Origin: CAVQEK01 sp964596645 | GTDB taxonomy: Bacteria; Bacteroidota; Bacteroidia; Cytophagales; Cyclobacteriaceae | Direction of reading: 5' to 3' | DNA length: 58,069 nt | NCBI GenBank assembly: GCA_964596645.1 | Contig: CAZQVB010000027.1 | Location: 1-58,069, forward strand | In this document: in pieces, positions 43,945 to 53,700 of the stretch | How positions within the stretch are numbered: the first letter of the stretch is position 1 | Layout of the letters: every line of letters starts with the position of its first letter | Translations under genes and position numbers: made by a program | The notes under the pieces: generated by a model | The model's input: the letters and a program-made list of their open reading frames with translations, nothing else | What the model was told of the DNA's origin: nothing | The model's database searches: none

Positions 43945-43989
43945 GCTGAAAGCTCAAAGCACCGCACATCACCATGTCAGACGATAGTC
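43945..43989 (+). repeat. Bipartite dispersed repeat, copy 1
   Basis: GCTGAAAGCTCAAAG, then 16 unrelated bases, then GTCAGACGATAGTC. The same two blocks with the same 16-base spacing occur at 57989-58033. It lies in the spacer between pncB and the flavin-binding gene, just after a run of GCTCAAAGCTCAAGGCT. Spacers differ in sequence, so the blocks are conserved separately. Confidence 0.85.
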
Positions 43990-44088
43990 ATACCGGCAGG
44001 CATTTTCTCGACTTATAGGTGAAAAGCTGGCCGGCGCCAAACATTTTCTGCTTTCACAGGCTTCATATTTTATCAACCAAACCAAAAA

Positions 44089-44628
44089 ATGATGAACACC
44101 AAAGACGCACACGTACAAGACGACAAGCATAAGGACTTGCGTGGCAGAAATGCCATCGAAAAAATTCAGGAAATAGTGGACGAAGCAAAATCATGCTTTT
44201 TTTGTACCCGGGCACAGGGTTCTGAAGAAATCAGCGCAAGGCCAATGGCCGCACAAAAAGCCGACGACAATGGCAGTATTTGGTTTTTGAGCGGTGTGAA
44301 CAGTCAGAAAAATGAGGAGCTGGCACAGGATCCGCACGTCACGCTTTATTTCCAATCATCCGCTCATTCAGGCTTTCTCGAACTGCGCGGCCGGGTGAAA
44401 GTCACAAAGGACAAAGAACGAATTGACGAGCTTTGGAGCTTTGTTGACAAAACCTGGTTTACCGAAGGTAAAGATGACCCGCGGATCAGTGTCATTCAGT
44501 TCATCCCTGATGAAGGCCACTACTGGGATACCAAAAATGGCGGCATGCTGGCGGGCATCAAAATGCTGCTCGGTGCGGTGGCAGGCAAAAGGATGGACGA
44601 TGGCGTTGAAGGCAGCATCACGGTTTGA
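44089..44628 (+). CDS. Pyridoxamine 5'-phosphate oxidase family (general stress protein 26-like)
   Basis: 179 residues. The split-barrel flavin-binding domain is shown by CFFCTRAQGSEEISARPM, GSIWFLSGVNSQKNEELAQD, VTLYFQSSAHSGFLELRGRV and VIQFIPDEGHYWDTKNGGML. Proteins of this group bind FMN or F420 and are induced by stress in other bacteria; the reaction is not established. Start MM at 44089 with a second ATG three bases on. It is closed by a terminator at 44671-44705. Confidence 0.9.
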   Translation: MMNTKDAHVQDDKHKDLRGRNAIEKIQEIVDEAKSCFFCTRAQGSEEISARPMAAQKADDNGSIWFLSGVNSQKNEELAQDPHVTLYFQSSAHSGFLELRGRVKVTKDKERIDELWSFVDKTWFTEGKDDPRISVIQFIPDEGHYWDTKNGGMLAGIKMLLGAVAGKRMDDGVEGSITV

Positions 44629-44670
44629 TGCAACCACAGATGACCAGATTCTTTAATATATAATTGCATA

Positions 44671-44705
44671 AGTCGGAAAACGGTGACGGCCTTCCGGCTT
44701 TTTTT
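44671..44705 (+). terminator. Rho-independent terminator
   Basis: AGTCGGAA pairs with TTCCGGCT (one G-T wobble) around a 13-base loop, followed by seven T. It ends the transcript of the stress-protein gene. The region from 44706 to 44877 shows no other gene. Confidence 0.85.
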
Positions 44706-44877
44706 GTGCAGCAGGGCGAAGTGTGCGTTTGGCATTTCAGGGAGAAGTGCGATCTTCAACTCAGCTGCAGCCACACGGGCCATATAAGCATAGTGGGTTT
44801 CTATAAATAAATCAGCGAAGAAAGCTTGTATGGCCATTGGCGAATGACCAGATTTAATTCAACCAAAAACCACAGAC

Positions 44878-45159
44878 ATGGCCTTTGACTACGGAAAAGA
44901 TACCCTCGGCATCAAAAACCCTTTTGTATTTGAGGGAGTGGTCATTTTAATAAAAGGTGCGGTGATATGCCTGCTCGGTGTACTGCTGCTGCTCGATGTG
45001 CGCGCTACCCTGGAAAGCGCCTCCCGCGCCGGCGGCTGGGTGGTGATGTGCGCATCGCTCTTGTTTCTCTTTACCGGCATTGTGTATCTCGTAGAGGGCG
45101 GAAATGAAATTTTTCCGATTCCTGATCGGCCGCAGCGTACCTGCCGACCTCACCGATGA
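44878..45159 (+). CDS. Small membrane protein overlapping a larger membrane frame
   Basis: 93 residues with two transmembrane helices (about 20-40, FEGVVILIKGAVICLLGVLL, and about 55-70, GWVVMCASLLFLFTGIVYLV). The last residues (PIPDRPQRTCRPHR) are arginine-rich and look like a frame that has run past its proper end. It overlaps the next gene by 56 bases in another frame. Read with a frameshift near 45110, it continues directly into the next frame as one protein, so it may be the N-terminal part of a single ORF that is broken here. Confidence 0.6.
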   Translation: MAFDYGKDTLGIKNPFVFEGVVILIKGAVICLLGVLLLLDVRATLESASRAGGWVVMCASLLFLFTGIVYLVEGGNEIFPIPDRPQRTCRPHR

Positions 45160-46591
45160 ATATAAATCTGAGCAACTGGCCGATATGCTCATGAAGCGCA
45201 TGAACCCTACTTTTGAAGAAAAGAAGTCGTACATATCCCGGCTGGTCATCAGTGTGTATCCAAAATTTTTGTTTCTATCCCCCGGCTACCGAAGCATAGT
45301 AGAAACAATGGTGGCGGCCTGCGCCAAAACCGTCATTGCCTATCTCATTTATTTGCTGGCACTGTTTTCTTCTTCTGTCGGCCTCATCACTTTCCAGAGC
45401 GATGCGATGCTGGATTGGATCGGTATTGGCCTTCTGCTATACGCATGGGTGGTATGGATGCGCTATCGGCCAGGCAGGCAAACGATCAATCAGGAAGTGC
45501 CGAAGTTTTTTGATCTGCTCAGCATTTCCCTGCTGATTATTTTTGCGTTGCTCGTGCCACTTGTGGGCAATTGGCTGCTGCTACAGGGTGTACAGTTGCC
45601 CTTGCCAGAGCTGCCTGTCGCGCTCTACCTGACCGTCTTTTTTGTGCTGGCCGCCATTTCAGTAGTGCTGGCCATATTACTGGCCCGCTACCGTGCCGAT
45701 CTGGTGAATTTCGAAACGGCGGTGAGCGAATACAAAGAACACCTCAAATTCAACATGCACCCCAAAGACCTCTTTCGCTGCTACGAATTGGAGATGACCA
45801 ACAGGCGGTACAAAGAGATACCCAACAGGACTTACAAAGAGTTGCGGCCGGTGCTGGAGCTGGAAGGCAGTGAAAACAAGGGCAGCTTCAGGGGCGAAAC
45901 CATGCAGGAAACACAGCCAAAGGTAGAGACCGTATCACTGCCAAAAGCATTCAATACACTCCGGGCAGCTACCGTGGTGCTGGGCAGCTTTCTCGGTCTT
46001 TTAGCCTTCGTTATCCTTTATTTTCACGTAGTAAATTATGAGCCCGACGCTACGCTGGAGCAGATGTTTTCCGCTGTGTTTTATCCGGCATTGCTCTTTC
46101 TCTTTTCGCTCATCATCGGCAAAACAGGCCATTATTTCTACTCAGAAATTCTGTTCAGTTCGCACCTGGTTCACTTTTTTGCCGACGGCACCTATTCCGA
46201 ATCGCGCATATCCACCGGAATGGCCTTGTACGACAGCAATCGCAGCGAAAATACTGTGTTGCGTACAGCAGCTACGCCTTGGCTGCTGGTGTCGAAGGTG
46301 TACAGCTCCACCTTCGCCGACTCCACCACCGACAATCTAGAGGGCCCGCGGCACGTGCTTGAAATGTATAAAGACGGCGCCTTCATGGCCGATCTGGTCA
46401 ACGGCATCAAGCACTACCTCGACCATCAGGAGGTGCTGGCCGGGGTGGACTCACAGAAGGATCTTGAAAACACCGATAAATACTTCCGCATTAATGAAGC
46501 AACCAGGGCCGAGGTGAAGCGCAAGAAGAACGAGCTGCGGGAGAGCGACCGCGAAAGCCAGCGCGACCTGGATGCGCCGAGGGATGAATAA
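45104..46591 (+). CDS. Multi-pass membrane protein, hypothetical
   Basis: 495 residues. The N-terminus (MKFFRFLIGRSVPADLTDEY) is cytosolic and amphipathic. Transmembrane helices lie at about 66-88, 100-116, 134-156, 162-188 and, after a cytosolic block, at about 285-310 and 322-345. The region 205-275 is charged (KEHLKFNMHPKDLFRCYELE). The C-terminal 150 residues are cytosolic and end in a charged tail. I do not recognise a family. The start codon overlaps the upstream small frame; the fused reading LVEGG/KFFRFLIGR suggests the pair was one gene. It is closed by a terminator shared with the SDR gene. Confidence 0.7.
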   Translation: MKFFRFLIGRSVPADLTDEYKSEQLADMLMKRMNPTFEEKKSYISRLVISVYPKFLFLSPGYRSIVETMVAACAKTVIAYLIYLLALFSSSVGLITFQSDAMLDWIGIGLLLYAWVVWMRYRPGRQTINQEVPKFFDLLSISLLIIFALLVPLVGNWLLLQGVQLPLPELPVALYLTVFFVLAAISVVLAILLARYRADLVNFETAVSEYKEHLKFNMHPKDLFRCYELEMTNRRYKEIPNRTYKELRPVLELEGSENKGSFRGETMQETQPKVETVSLPKAFNTLRAATVVLGSFLGLLAFVILYFHVVNYEPDATLEQMFSAVFYPALLFLFSLIIGKTGHYFYSEILFSSHLVHFFADGTYSESRISTGMALYDSNRSENTVLRTAATPWLLVSKVYSSTFADSTTDNLEGPRHVLEMYKDGAFMADLVNGIKHYLDHQEVLAGVDSQKDLENTDKYFRINEATRAEVKRKKNELRESDRESQRDLDAPRDE

Positions 46592-46614
46592 AAAAGCCCG
46601 GAATATTCCGGGCT
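46590..46614 (-). terminator. Rho-independent terminator of the SDR gene
   Basis: On the minus strand AGCCCGGAAT pairs with ATTCCGGGCT, followed by TTTTTTATT. It lies 31 bases downstream of the SDR stop at 46645 and immediately after the stop of the convergent membrane-protein gene. Confidence 0.9.
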
Positions 46615-46644
46615 CTGGTCATGCTTTGCTTGTCGTCTTAGCCT

Positions 46645-47439
46645 TTAGTCCTTATCCACAGGCTCCTGCAGCTTGCCAAGGTTTTTGGTAGCCATGCTGT
46701 CTGGCAGCACGGTGTTCAGCTTTACATTCATCTTGTTTTTGAAGCCGGAAATAACCATATCGTCGCCGGCCATGAGTGCATCATAGCCATCTTTGGCCAC
46801 CTTTGCCGGGTCGGAAAGGTCGGTTTCCTGTACAATCTTGGCGCGCTCCATGTCGGCTTTGTGAAAAAAGTCGGTATCGGTAGCGCCAGGCAGCAGACTG
46901 GTCAGCGTTACGCCGGTGTCTTTCAGTTCCTGACGTATGGCCTCTGTGAGAAAATGTACATAGGCTTTGGTGCCGTGATATACCGCCTGCCATGGACCGG
47001 GTATTTTAGAGGCTATCGATGCCAGGTTCAGCACTTTTCCCGAGCCTGCACTTACCATTTCTTTTACGAACAATTTGGTGAGCACAGTGAGCGCGATCAC
47101 GTTCAGCTGAATTATATCCAGCTCGCGTTGCAGGTCGTTGTCTATAAATAAACCGTACTCACCCTGCCCCGCGTCATTGACTAAAATATCGACCACAATG
47201 CCACGCTCTTTTACTTCGTCAAATATTTCGTAAGGCGCCTCAGGCTTCATCAGGTCTTTGGAGATGGTATACACTTCCACCCCGTGCTGGCGCATCTCCT
47301 CAGCGCATTTATCCAGGTCTACCTGTGTTCTGGCCACCAGTATCAGGTTGTGACCGTCTTTGGCAAACAGCTTGGTGAGTTCGTAGCCGATGCCGCTGGT
47401 GGCACCGGTGATCATCGTATACTTTTTTTCTGTGTTCAT
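46645..47439 (-). CDS. SDR family NAD(P)-dependent oxidoreductase
   Basis: 264 residues, classical short-chain dehydrogenase. The cofactor motif is TGATSGIG (13-20), the structural motif reads NDAG in place of NNAG, and the catalytic Ser and Tyr-x3-Lys lie in LASIASKIPGPWQAVYHGTK. The substrate is unknown. The last part (SGFKNKMNVKLNTVLPDSMA) suggests an amphipathic or membrane-associated tail. It is followed 26 bases upstream on the same strand by another SDR gene, so the two may be cotranscribed. Confidence 0.92.
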   Translation of the reverse strand: MNTEKKYTMITGATSGIGYELTKLFAKDGHNLILVARTQVDLDKCAEEMRQHGVEVYTISKDLMKPEAPYEIFDEVKERGIVVDILVNDAGQGEYGLFIDNDLQRELDIIQLNVIALTVLTKLFVKEMVSAGSGKVLNLASIASKIPGPWQAVYHGTKAYVHFLTEAIRQELKDTGVTLTSLLPGATDTDFFHKADMERAKIVQETDLSDPAKVAKDGYDALMAGDDMVISGFKNKMNVKLNTVLPDSMATKNLGKLQEPVDKD

Positions 47440-47464
47440 AATAATTCTGATTTTTGGTTATACA

Positions 47465-48493
47465 CTATGATGGTTGAATATTTTCATTGTTTTCTTCCGC
47501 CGCCCTGTCGGCAGGCTCTGCCAGTGCCGACTCACTTTCTTCCGACTTGCTTTCATATCCTTTGCGACTGACGTGGCCTGTGGCGTCGTAGTCGGGCAGC
47601 CATTTGTTGGCCAGCGCAAAGAGGGAAAGATTCACCCCGGGGAACAATCCTTCCATGGCCACGGCCAGCTTGGTAGGCAGGCCCAGCATCAGCGTATTAT
47701 CCCGTGCTTTCATGGCGCGTATGATCTTACCTGCCGCCCGCTCTGCACTCATAGAAAGCAATGGAAGTGAATCGGCGATTTTGAACCAGGCGTATTCTTT
47801 TTCGTGCTTTCCTTTCACGTCTACATTGCGCGGACTGCCTGTACGCATCAGGCCAGGATATACCGAGGTCACGCTGATGTTGTATTGGGCCAACTCGGTG
47901 GTCAGTCCTTCCGAGTAGCCCGACAAGGCATATTTACTTACGGTATAGGGCAGGAGATGTGGGAAGCTCACCTTGCCATTGATGGATATAATGTTGACTA
48001 TTCTGCCTGCATTTTTCTCTTTCATAGCCGGCAATGCTTGTTCTATCACATGAAATGCGCCCCAGAAATGCACCTTCATGGCTTCCTCGAAGTCACGCTT
48101 AGTCATGGCTTCGTAGGGTCCTACTTCTATTATTCCGGCGTTGTTGATTACCGCATCCACATCGCCACAAGCCTCTCTGATCTGGCTGAACATATGGCGT
48201 ACGTCGTTGCCGTTGGTGATGTCGCAGGTGATGGTGATCACTTCACGCCCCTCGATATGGCTTAGTTCTTTTTTGGCCTCTATCAGTTCCTGTTCATTAG
48301 GCGAGCAGATGATTACCTGAGCGTCTTCCTTCACCAGCTTGCGCGCCATCACCAGTCCCAGCCCGCGTGCCCCGCCGGTGATGAGGATGTTTTGTCCGGA
48401 TATATCAATGGAGGAGCGAATGTATCGCCGAATGCCTGCTGCGGCCAGAGTGCCTATGGCGAGCCCTGTCATTATTTTTGGTGCTATGCGCAT
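47465..48493 (-). CDS. SDR family oxidoreductase, membrane-anchored
   Basis: 342 residues from the ATG at 48493 (MRIAPKIMTGLAIGTLAAAG); the open frame extends 90 codons upstream, but that part has no family features. An N-terminal helix (about 8-20) may anchor it. The Rossmann motif is TGGARGLG, the structural motif VINNAGIIEVG, and the active site ISINGKVSFPHLLPYTVSKY. The C-terminus holds another hydrophobic stretch (LFPGVNLSLFALANKWLPD) and an acidic tail. Substrate unknown. First gene of a likely two-gene SDR unit. Confidence 0.9.
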   Translation of the reverse strand: MRIAPKIMTGLAIGTLAAAGIRRYIRSSIDISGQNILITGGARGLGLVMARKLVKEDAQVIICSPNEQELIEAKKELSHIEGREVITITCDITNGNDVRHMFSQIREACGDVDAVINNAGIIEVGPYEAMTKRDFEEAMKVHFWGAFHVIEQALPAMKEKNAGRIVNIISINGKVSFPHLLPYTVSKYALSGYSEGLTTELAQYNISVTSVYPGLMRTGSPRNVDVKGKHEKEYAWFKIADSLPLLSMSAERAAGKIIRAMKARDNTLMLGLPTKLAVAMEGLFPGVNLSLFALANKWLPDYDATGHVSRKGYESKSEESESALAEPADRAAEENNENIQPS

Positions 48494-48800
48494 GAGTGAA
48501 GTGGATTGTGGTGGTTTTATTTCTACGGGTGAAAAAGCCACAAATGTGCCACGGACCGTCGACACGGTGTCGATTTGTTCACTTCTCAGGCATCGAGATG
48601 TGTAAATGCTGTTTTGGGGTAATAGGGTGATAATGAAGCTGTTTCGATTAATGGCGACCGCCGGCGTATGGCAGGAAAGAAAAATTTGAGATGGTGAAAA
48701 TGCGCCACTCCCATCACAATTTTTGTGGATTATTTGGTATTCAGGCGGAAGGCAATTCCACACTAAGTCAGGCTTGTTCCGCTGGTTCTATTGCAGCTGC
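48494..48800. other. Intergenic region with a palindrome
   Basis: 307 bases upstream of the SDR gene and downstream of the ECF sigma gene. TCGACACGGTGTCGA at 48559-48573 is a 15-base palindrome with 7-bp arms, 66 bases from the SDR start, and might bind a dimeric regulator. No gene or terminator with a T-run was found. Confidence 0.45.
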
Positions 48801-49379
48801 CTACCAATACCACCCCACCAGCAGCAATGGCAGCAAATAATCATGCTTTTTAAGTATTGCTCTAAATTTTTTTAGCGCAAGCCGCATGTGGGTCTCCACG
48901 GTGTTGACCGATATGCCCAATTTCTTCGCTATTTCTTTATTGGAGCAGCCTTCAAACCGGCTAAGAATAAACACGTTCCTTCGCTGCTCCGGAAGTGTTT
49001 TGGTAATGGCCTTGATTAGAATAAACAATTCAGTGAAATCCTGCTCCAGTTCTATGTTGTGCGTCTCTTTGAGCAGGTGCGACATGTTGTAGTCTTGAAA
49101 TGCCTGCTGATATACTTTGCGTCGCAGCACATTGTATATGTGGTTTTTGGCTATGGTAAAAAGGTATGATTCAAATGTCTCAGGGTTTTGTATTGAATGT
49201 CTTTTCTTCCACAGTTTAAAAAAAACTTCCTGTACTACTTCCTCACACTGAGGCACATCGTCTATGTATCGCTGGGCGAAGCGCATTATTCTGCCTGCAT
49301 ATGCCTCGAACGCTACACGAAAAGCATCGGGCACACCTCGCGCGAGTTCATCAATAGTTTTGGGTGAAAGAGGCTGCAT
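48801..49379 (-). CDS. ECF-type RNA polymerase sigma-70 factor
   Basis: 192 residues. Region 2 is shown by AFEAYAGRIMRFAQRYIDDV, EEVVQEVFFKLWKKRHSI and SYLFTIAKNHIYNVLRRK; region 4 by LPEQRRNVFILSRFEGCSNK and EIAKKLGISVNTVETHMRLA, the helix-turn-helix that reads the -35 element. The short C-terminal hydrophobic tail (LLPLLLVGWYW) is unusual but common in Bacteroidota ECF factors. It should direct transcription of the neighbouring susCD locus under FecR control. It is divergent from fecR, with about 120 bases between the starts. Confidence 0.93.
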   Translation of the reverse strand: MQPLSPKTIDELARGVPDAFRVAFEAYAGRIMRFAQRYIDDVPQCEEVVQEVFFKLWKKRHSIQNPETFESYLFTIAKNHIYNVLRRKVYQQAFQDYNMSHLLKETHNIELEQDFTELFILIKAITKTLPEQRRNVFILSRFEGCSNKEIAKKLGISVNTVETHMRLALKKFRAILKKHDYLLPLLLVGWYW

Positions 49380-49500
49380 CAGATTTTTTATCGGGTGGAA
49401 TATAGAAAAAAAACCACAGCCAGGAAGTTCTGGTGGGCAAGAAGCACGCTACACAGAAATTAAAAAAAATTCAGAGGGCCTTCACGGCAAAGAGGTTTTC

Positions 49501-50595
49501 GTGTGTATTACCTACCAAAGCATAAAAGTGGACAAAGAGCTGGTAAGACGATTTTTAAGGAATGAATGCTCGCGCAGTGAAGCCATCGCTCTGCTGGAGC
49601 AATTGGAGTCGCTTAACGGCAGACAATCGTTTGATGCTGATTTTGAGGACTTTATGCGGAACGAAGGCGAATCTGCCAACCAAGACTGTGCGCACCTCTA
49701 CACACAGCTGATGGAGCGCATACGTATGGAGCAGTTGATAGAGTCGATAGACCACGACGAGTCCGACAGCACGCACCTTTCACACTTCCAGGTCAGTGAG
49801 CATGGGCACAAAAGGATTCAGCCGCGTTGGGCATATAAAATTGCCGCTACCGTGGCGCTGCTGCTGGCCGGCTGGCTGGTGTGGCAGTGGGGTATTGCAC
49901 CGCTACCGGATGAAGCTGTCGCTTTAAACGACGAGTGGGTGATCAAGCAAACTACACGCGGCCAGCGACTGACCACCATGCTGCCGGACGGCTCCAAAGT
50001 AATCCTCAACTACAACACTACGCTGAAGTATCAGAAAGACAATGATCTGGGTGTGCGACAGGTACATTTGCAGGGAGAGGCATTCTTTGATGTGGCGCAC
50101 AACGCGGCCCTGCCCTTTGTGGTGGAGGCTGCCGGTATGAACGTAAAGGTGCTGGGTACCACATTTAGTGTGGCTGCCCGGCCCGGAAGCTCGCCCGGTA
50201 GTGTGGCGCTCACCAGCGGTAAAATAGCACTTACCACCGGCAACCCATATGGGCAGGTACCTCTAGAGATGCAGCCCGGAGAGTCGGCAATTTTTGATCA
50301 GACAACAGGGCGTATAGAAAAGTTGCCCTTTATACCTGACCGGCTACTGGCCTGGAAGGAGGGAGTGATTGAATTTGATAAAGCCGGCTACAGCGAAGTG
50401 TGTCGTGAATTGGAGAACTGGTTTGACGTAGACATCACCACCCAGGGCAAGCATCCGGACTGGAGCTTTACGGCAAAGTTTGAAAACGAAAACCTGGAAA
50501 ATATTCTGAATGGCATAAGTGCTTCCCAAGGCAATATAAAATACACCCTTAGCGGCAAAAAGGTATTTATTCGCACCAACACACAGCCTATGTAA
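49501..50595 (+). CDS. FecR-family anti-sigma factor
   Basis: About 364 residues from the GTG at 49501; another in-frame GTG at 49528 would also fit the usual (V)DKELVRRFLRNECS start. The open frame reaches back to 49264, but there it overlaps the sigma gene. A cytosolic N-terminal domain (1-105) binds the ECF sigma factor. One transmembrane helix (about 110-132, YKIAATVALLLAGWLVWQWG) crosses the inner membrane. A periplasmic FecR domain (about 145-255, with LPDGSKVILNYNTTLKYQ) and a C-terminal STN-like DUF4974 domain (about 285-364) receive the signal from the SusC receptor. It is the first gene of the plus-strand susCD unit. Confidence 0.92.
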   Translation: MCITYQSIKVDKELVRRFLRNECSRSEAIALLEQLESLNGRQSFDADFEDFMRNEGESANQDCAHLYTQLMERIRMEQLIESIDHDESDSTHLSHFQVSEHGHKRIQPRWAYKIAATVALLLAGWLVWQWGIAPLPDEAVALNDEWVIKQTTRGQRLTTMLPDGSKVILNYNTTLKYQKDNDLGVRQVHLQGEAFFDVAHNAALPFVVEAAGMNVKVLGTTFSVAARPGSSPGSVALTSGKIALTTGNPYGQVPLEMQPGESAIFDQTTGRIEKLPFIPDRLLAWKEGVIEFDKAGYSEVCRELENWFDVDITTQGKHPDWSFTAKFENENLENILNGISASQGNIKYTLSGKKVFIRTNTQPM

Positions 50596-50614
50596 CACCT
50601 GCACAAAAACAAAA

Positions 50615-50634
50615 CAACCGGCCGAAGCCGGTTG
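50615..50634 (+). promoter_or_regulatory. GC-rich hairpin in the fecR-susC spacer
   Basis: CAACCGGC and GCCGGTTG pair around CGAA. No T-run follows, so it is not a clear terminator. It may stabilise the susC mRNA or reduce readthrough from fecR. It lies 67 bases before the susC start. Confidence 0.6.
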
Positions 50635-50700
50635 CCCGGAAGTAGGCGTCGGCAAACGCTTCCTTCCGCATTCATTCATTATTTAAACGAACCTAAAACT

Positions 50701-53700
50701 ATGAAAAACAAACTATTACGGCAACTTGCTATGATGGGCAAACGAACATTTTACGGACTCGTCCTACAGCTGTTTTTCCTCAACCTGCTGATGGCCTACA
50801 CGGGCAACGCCCAGGTAAATAAAGTCCAGAGCGTAAAAGACTTCCAACTTGAGATCAGTTTCAGCAATGAATCCTTGGTCGACGTGTTCCGGAAGATAGA
50901 AGAGAAATCGGGCTACCACTTTGCGTATGAGGCCGACCTGCTCGACCGCAGCTTTATCTTCAATAGCGGCTATCGCAAAAAGCACGTGCTGGCCGATATA
51001 CTGCTGGACCTGTCCAAAGAGACTGGCCTGCGCTTCAAGCAGATCAACAAAACCATCATTGTGATAACCAAGCGGCAACAGCACAATTTTGAGCCGCTGG
51101 AAATTGTCATTGACGATATCACCATTACCGGCAAGGTTACTTCACTCGACGATGGAGAGGGATTGCCCGGTGTGAACGTGGTGGTGAAAGGAACAAGCAA
51201 AGGTACAGTTACCGACGTCAGTGGCTTTTATACTATTGATGTTTCTTCAGTGGAATCGGTGCTTTCGTTCAGTTCCGTAGGATATGTCTCTGAAGAAATA
51301 CTTGTTGGCAACCAGACGGTGATCGACCTCACACTCTCTCCCGACCTGCAGTCGCTGGAGGAAATTGTAGTGATCGGCTACGGCACACAGGAGCGCAAAG
51401 ATCTCACCGGTTCTGTATCTACCCTCGATGCCTCAGAAGTGCGCGATATGAACATCGCCAGCCCCGATCAGATGCTACAGGGCCGGTTGGCCGGCGTGAA
51501 TGTGAAGCAGGCCAGCTCTGCCCCCGGGGGCCTCACCTCCGTGCGCATCAGGGGTTCCAACTCGTTTCTTGGCAGCAACGAACCGCTGTATGTGATCGAC
51601 GGCATTCCGATATTTAACGATGCGCAGGAGCTGACTACCTATGGCGGCCCTGGCACCACGGGTGGCGATCAGCGCATCAATCCTGAAAACCCGCTGGTGT
51701 TTTTGAACCCCGCAGATATTGAATCCATCAACGTGCTGAAAGACGCCAGCGCTACGGCCATTTACGGGGCACGCGGCTCCAACGGCGTTATCATCATCAC
51801 CACCAAAAGGGGCAAGGCCGGGCAGTCCAAGCTGGACGTCGATTTTTACCAGGGCTGGCAAGATGCCATCAACCTGCCGGAAATGATGTCTACCACACAG
51901 CTCCAGGATTATTACAACCAACATCAGGACAACCCCGCCAGCAGAGAATATAAGGCTGCCATGACCGGCGACTATGCTTTTGCCGATAGTTTGCCCAGCA
52001 CCAATTGGCTGGAGGAGATGACCCGCCAGGGGGCGTCCATCACCAACCTGAGTGTAACAGCGTCTGGCGGTAATGATAAATTGCGCTACTCCACCGGCGG
52101 GAACTATTATCAGCAAGATGGCGTATTGCAGGCCAGCGATATAAAGCGCTTTTCTTTGCGGGTAAACCTCGATGCAGACATTACAGACCGCATCAGCGTA
52201 GGTACTTCGCTGATCGCCTCCAGGGCAGTGAATAACTTTGCCTGGGTAGATGGTACAGCCAATGGCATATTTGGAATGGGTTCGGTGATGGCCGGCATGC
52301 TCTTTTTCCCTTTTCATGATGTATACGATGACAATGGCCAGCCTTTCAGAAATAACGCAGCGCCAGCACAGAAAATCATCAGAAGTCCATACCCGATGAA
52401 TCACCCCATAGGCTTGCTTACCGAGCAGACGGACCTTCGCAAGATGAACCGTATGCTGGGCAACTTTTATGGCAAATTCAATATCACAGACAACCTATAC
52501 CTGAAAGTGAGCATTGGCGGCGACATAGAAGCGCGCGACAACAGCATCTACTACACGCGGCTGCTCACCCAGGGTCCACGGCTGATCAGGCAAAGCAGCA
52601 ATAAGGAGAACTTCATCAATGAAAATACGCTCAACTACAGCTACGTCACTGGCGATCATTCCATCGATGCTGTGGCAGGGTTTAGCATTCAGCAAAACGA
52701 TGCACTAACATTCTTCTCGCAGGATACCAGCTTCCCGTTCGACCGATTGGGTGCCGATGCGGATAATCAGGGTGAGATAATCAATACCACCTCTTCCTTC
52801 CGCAGTAGATGGACAATGGCCAGCTACCTTGGCCGTGTCAATTACGGCTTCAAAGGCAAATATCTCTTCACCGCGAGTGTACGTGCCGATGGCTCCTCCC
52901 GCTTTGCCGAAGACAATAAGTGGGGCGTGTTCCCTTCAGGTGCCTTTGCGTGGCGCATGTCCGACGAAGCGTTTATGAGCCAGGTCGATGCCATCAATAA
53001 TTTGAAACTAAGGGCGAGTATAGGTGTGACGGGCAACTCTGAAATAGGCACCAACCAATCGAACCTCCGGTTGGGCAATAGCCGGTATAGCTTTGGCGGC
53101 GCTCAGGTCAATACATTTTTTCCGAGCGGCCCGGAAAACAGTGGCTTGAAATGGGAGCTGACCACACAAACCGACATAGGTATCGACCTTGATATGTTCA
53201 ACAGCAGGTTGATGTTTGTATTCGATGTGTATTGGAAAACCACCTCAGACTTGCTCGTGTCGGTGCCACTCGATCCGCTTACCGGGTTCAACTCTACCAT
53301 TCTGAATATTGGCGGCATTACCAACAATGGCATAGACGTAAGCCTGACAGGCAACTGGATCAATACAGATAATTTTAGCTGGTCTACCAGTGCCAACTAC
53401 TCCATGTACCGCAACGAAGTCACGGAGATAAGCCCACTGGAAGATGAATTTATAGCTGCGGGCGCTGTGGAGCGGGGTGAATATCGCTCTTATGTAAAAG
53501 TAGGTGAGCCATTGGGCGTATTCCGCGGCTTTCGTACCGATGGCCTGGTCACTGCCGAAGATGTGGACAACAACATCCCTTCGCCAACAGGCACCGCCGT
53601 GGAAGGTGATATTAAATTTGTAGATGTGTCTGAGGATGGTATCATAAATAATGAGGACTATACCGTTATTGGCAATCCCCATCCTGACTTCACCTTCGGA

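Noticed and set aside
47465..48763. Longer start for the second SDR at 48763
   Set aside because: The extra 90 residues have no family similarity and include stretches such as LPPEYQIIHKN that look like non-coding sequence; the ATG at 48493 fits.
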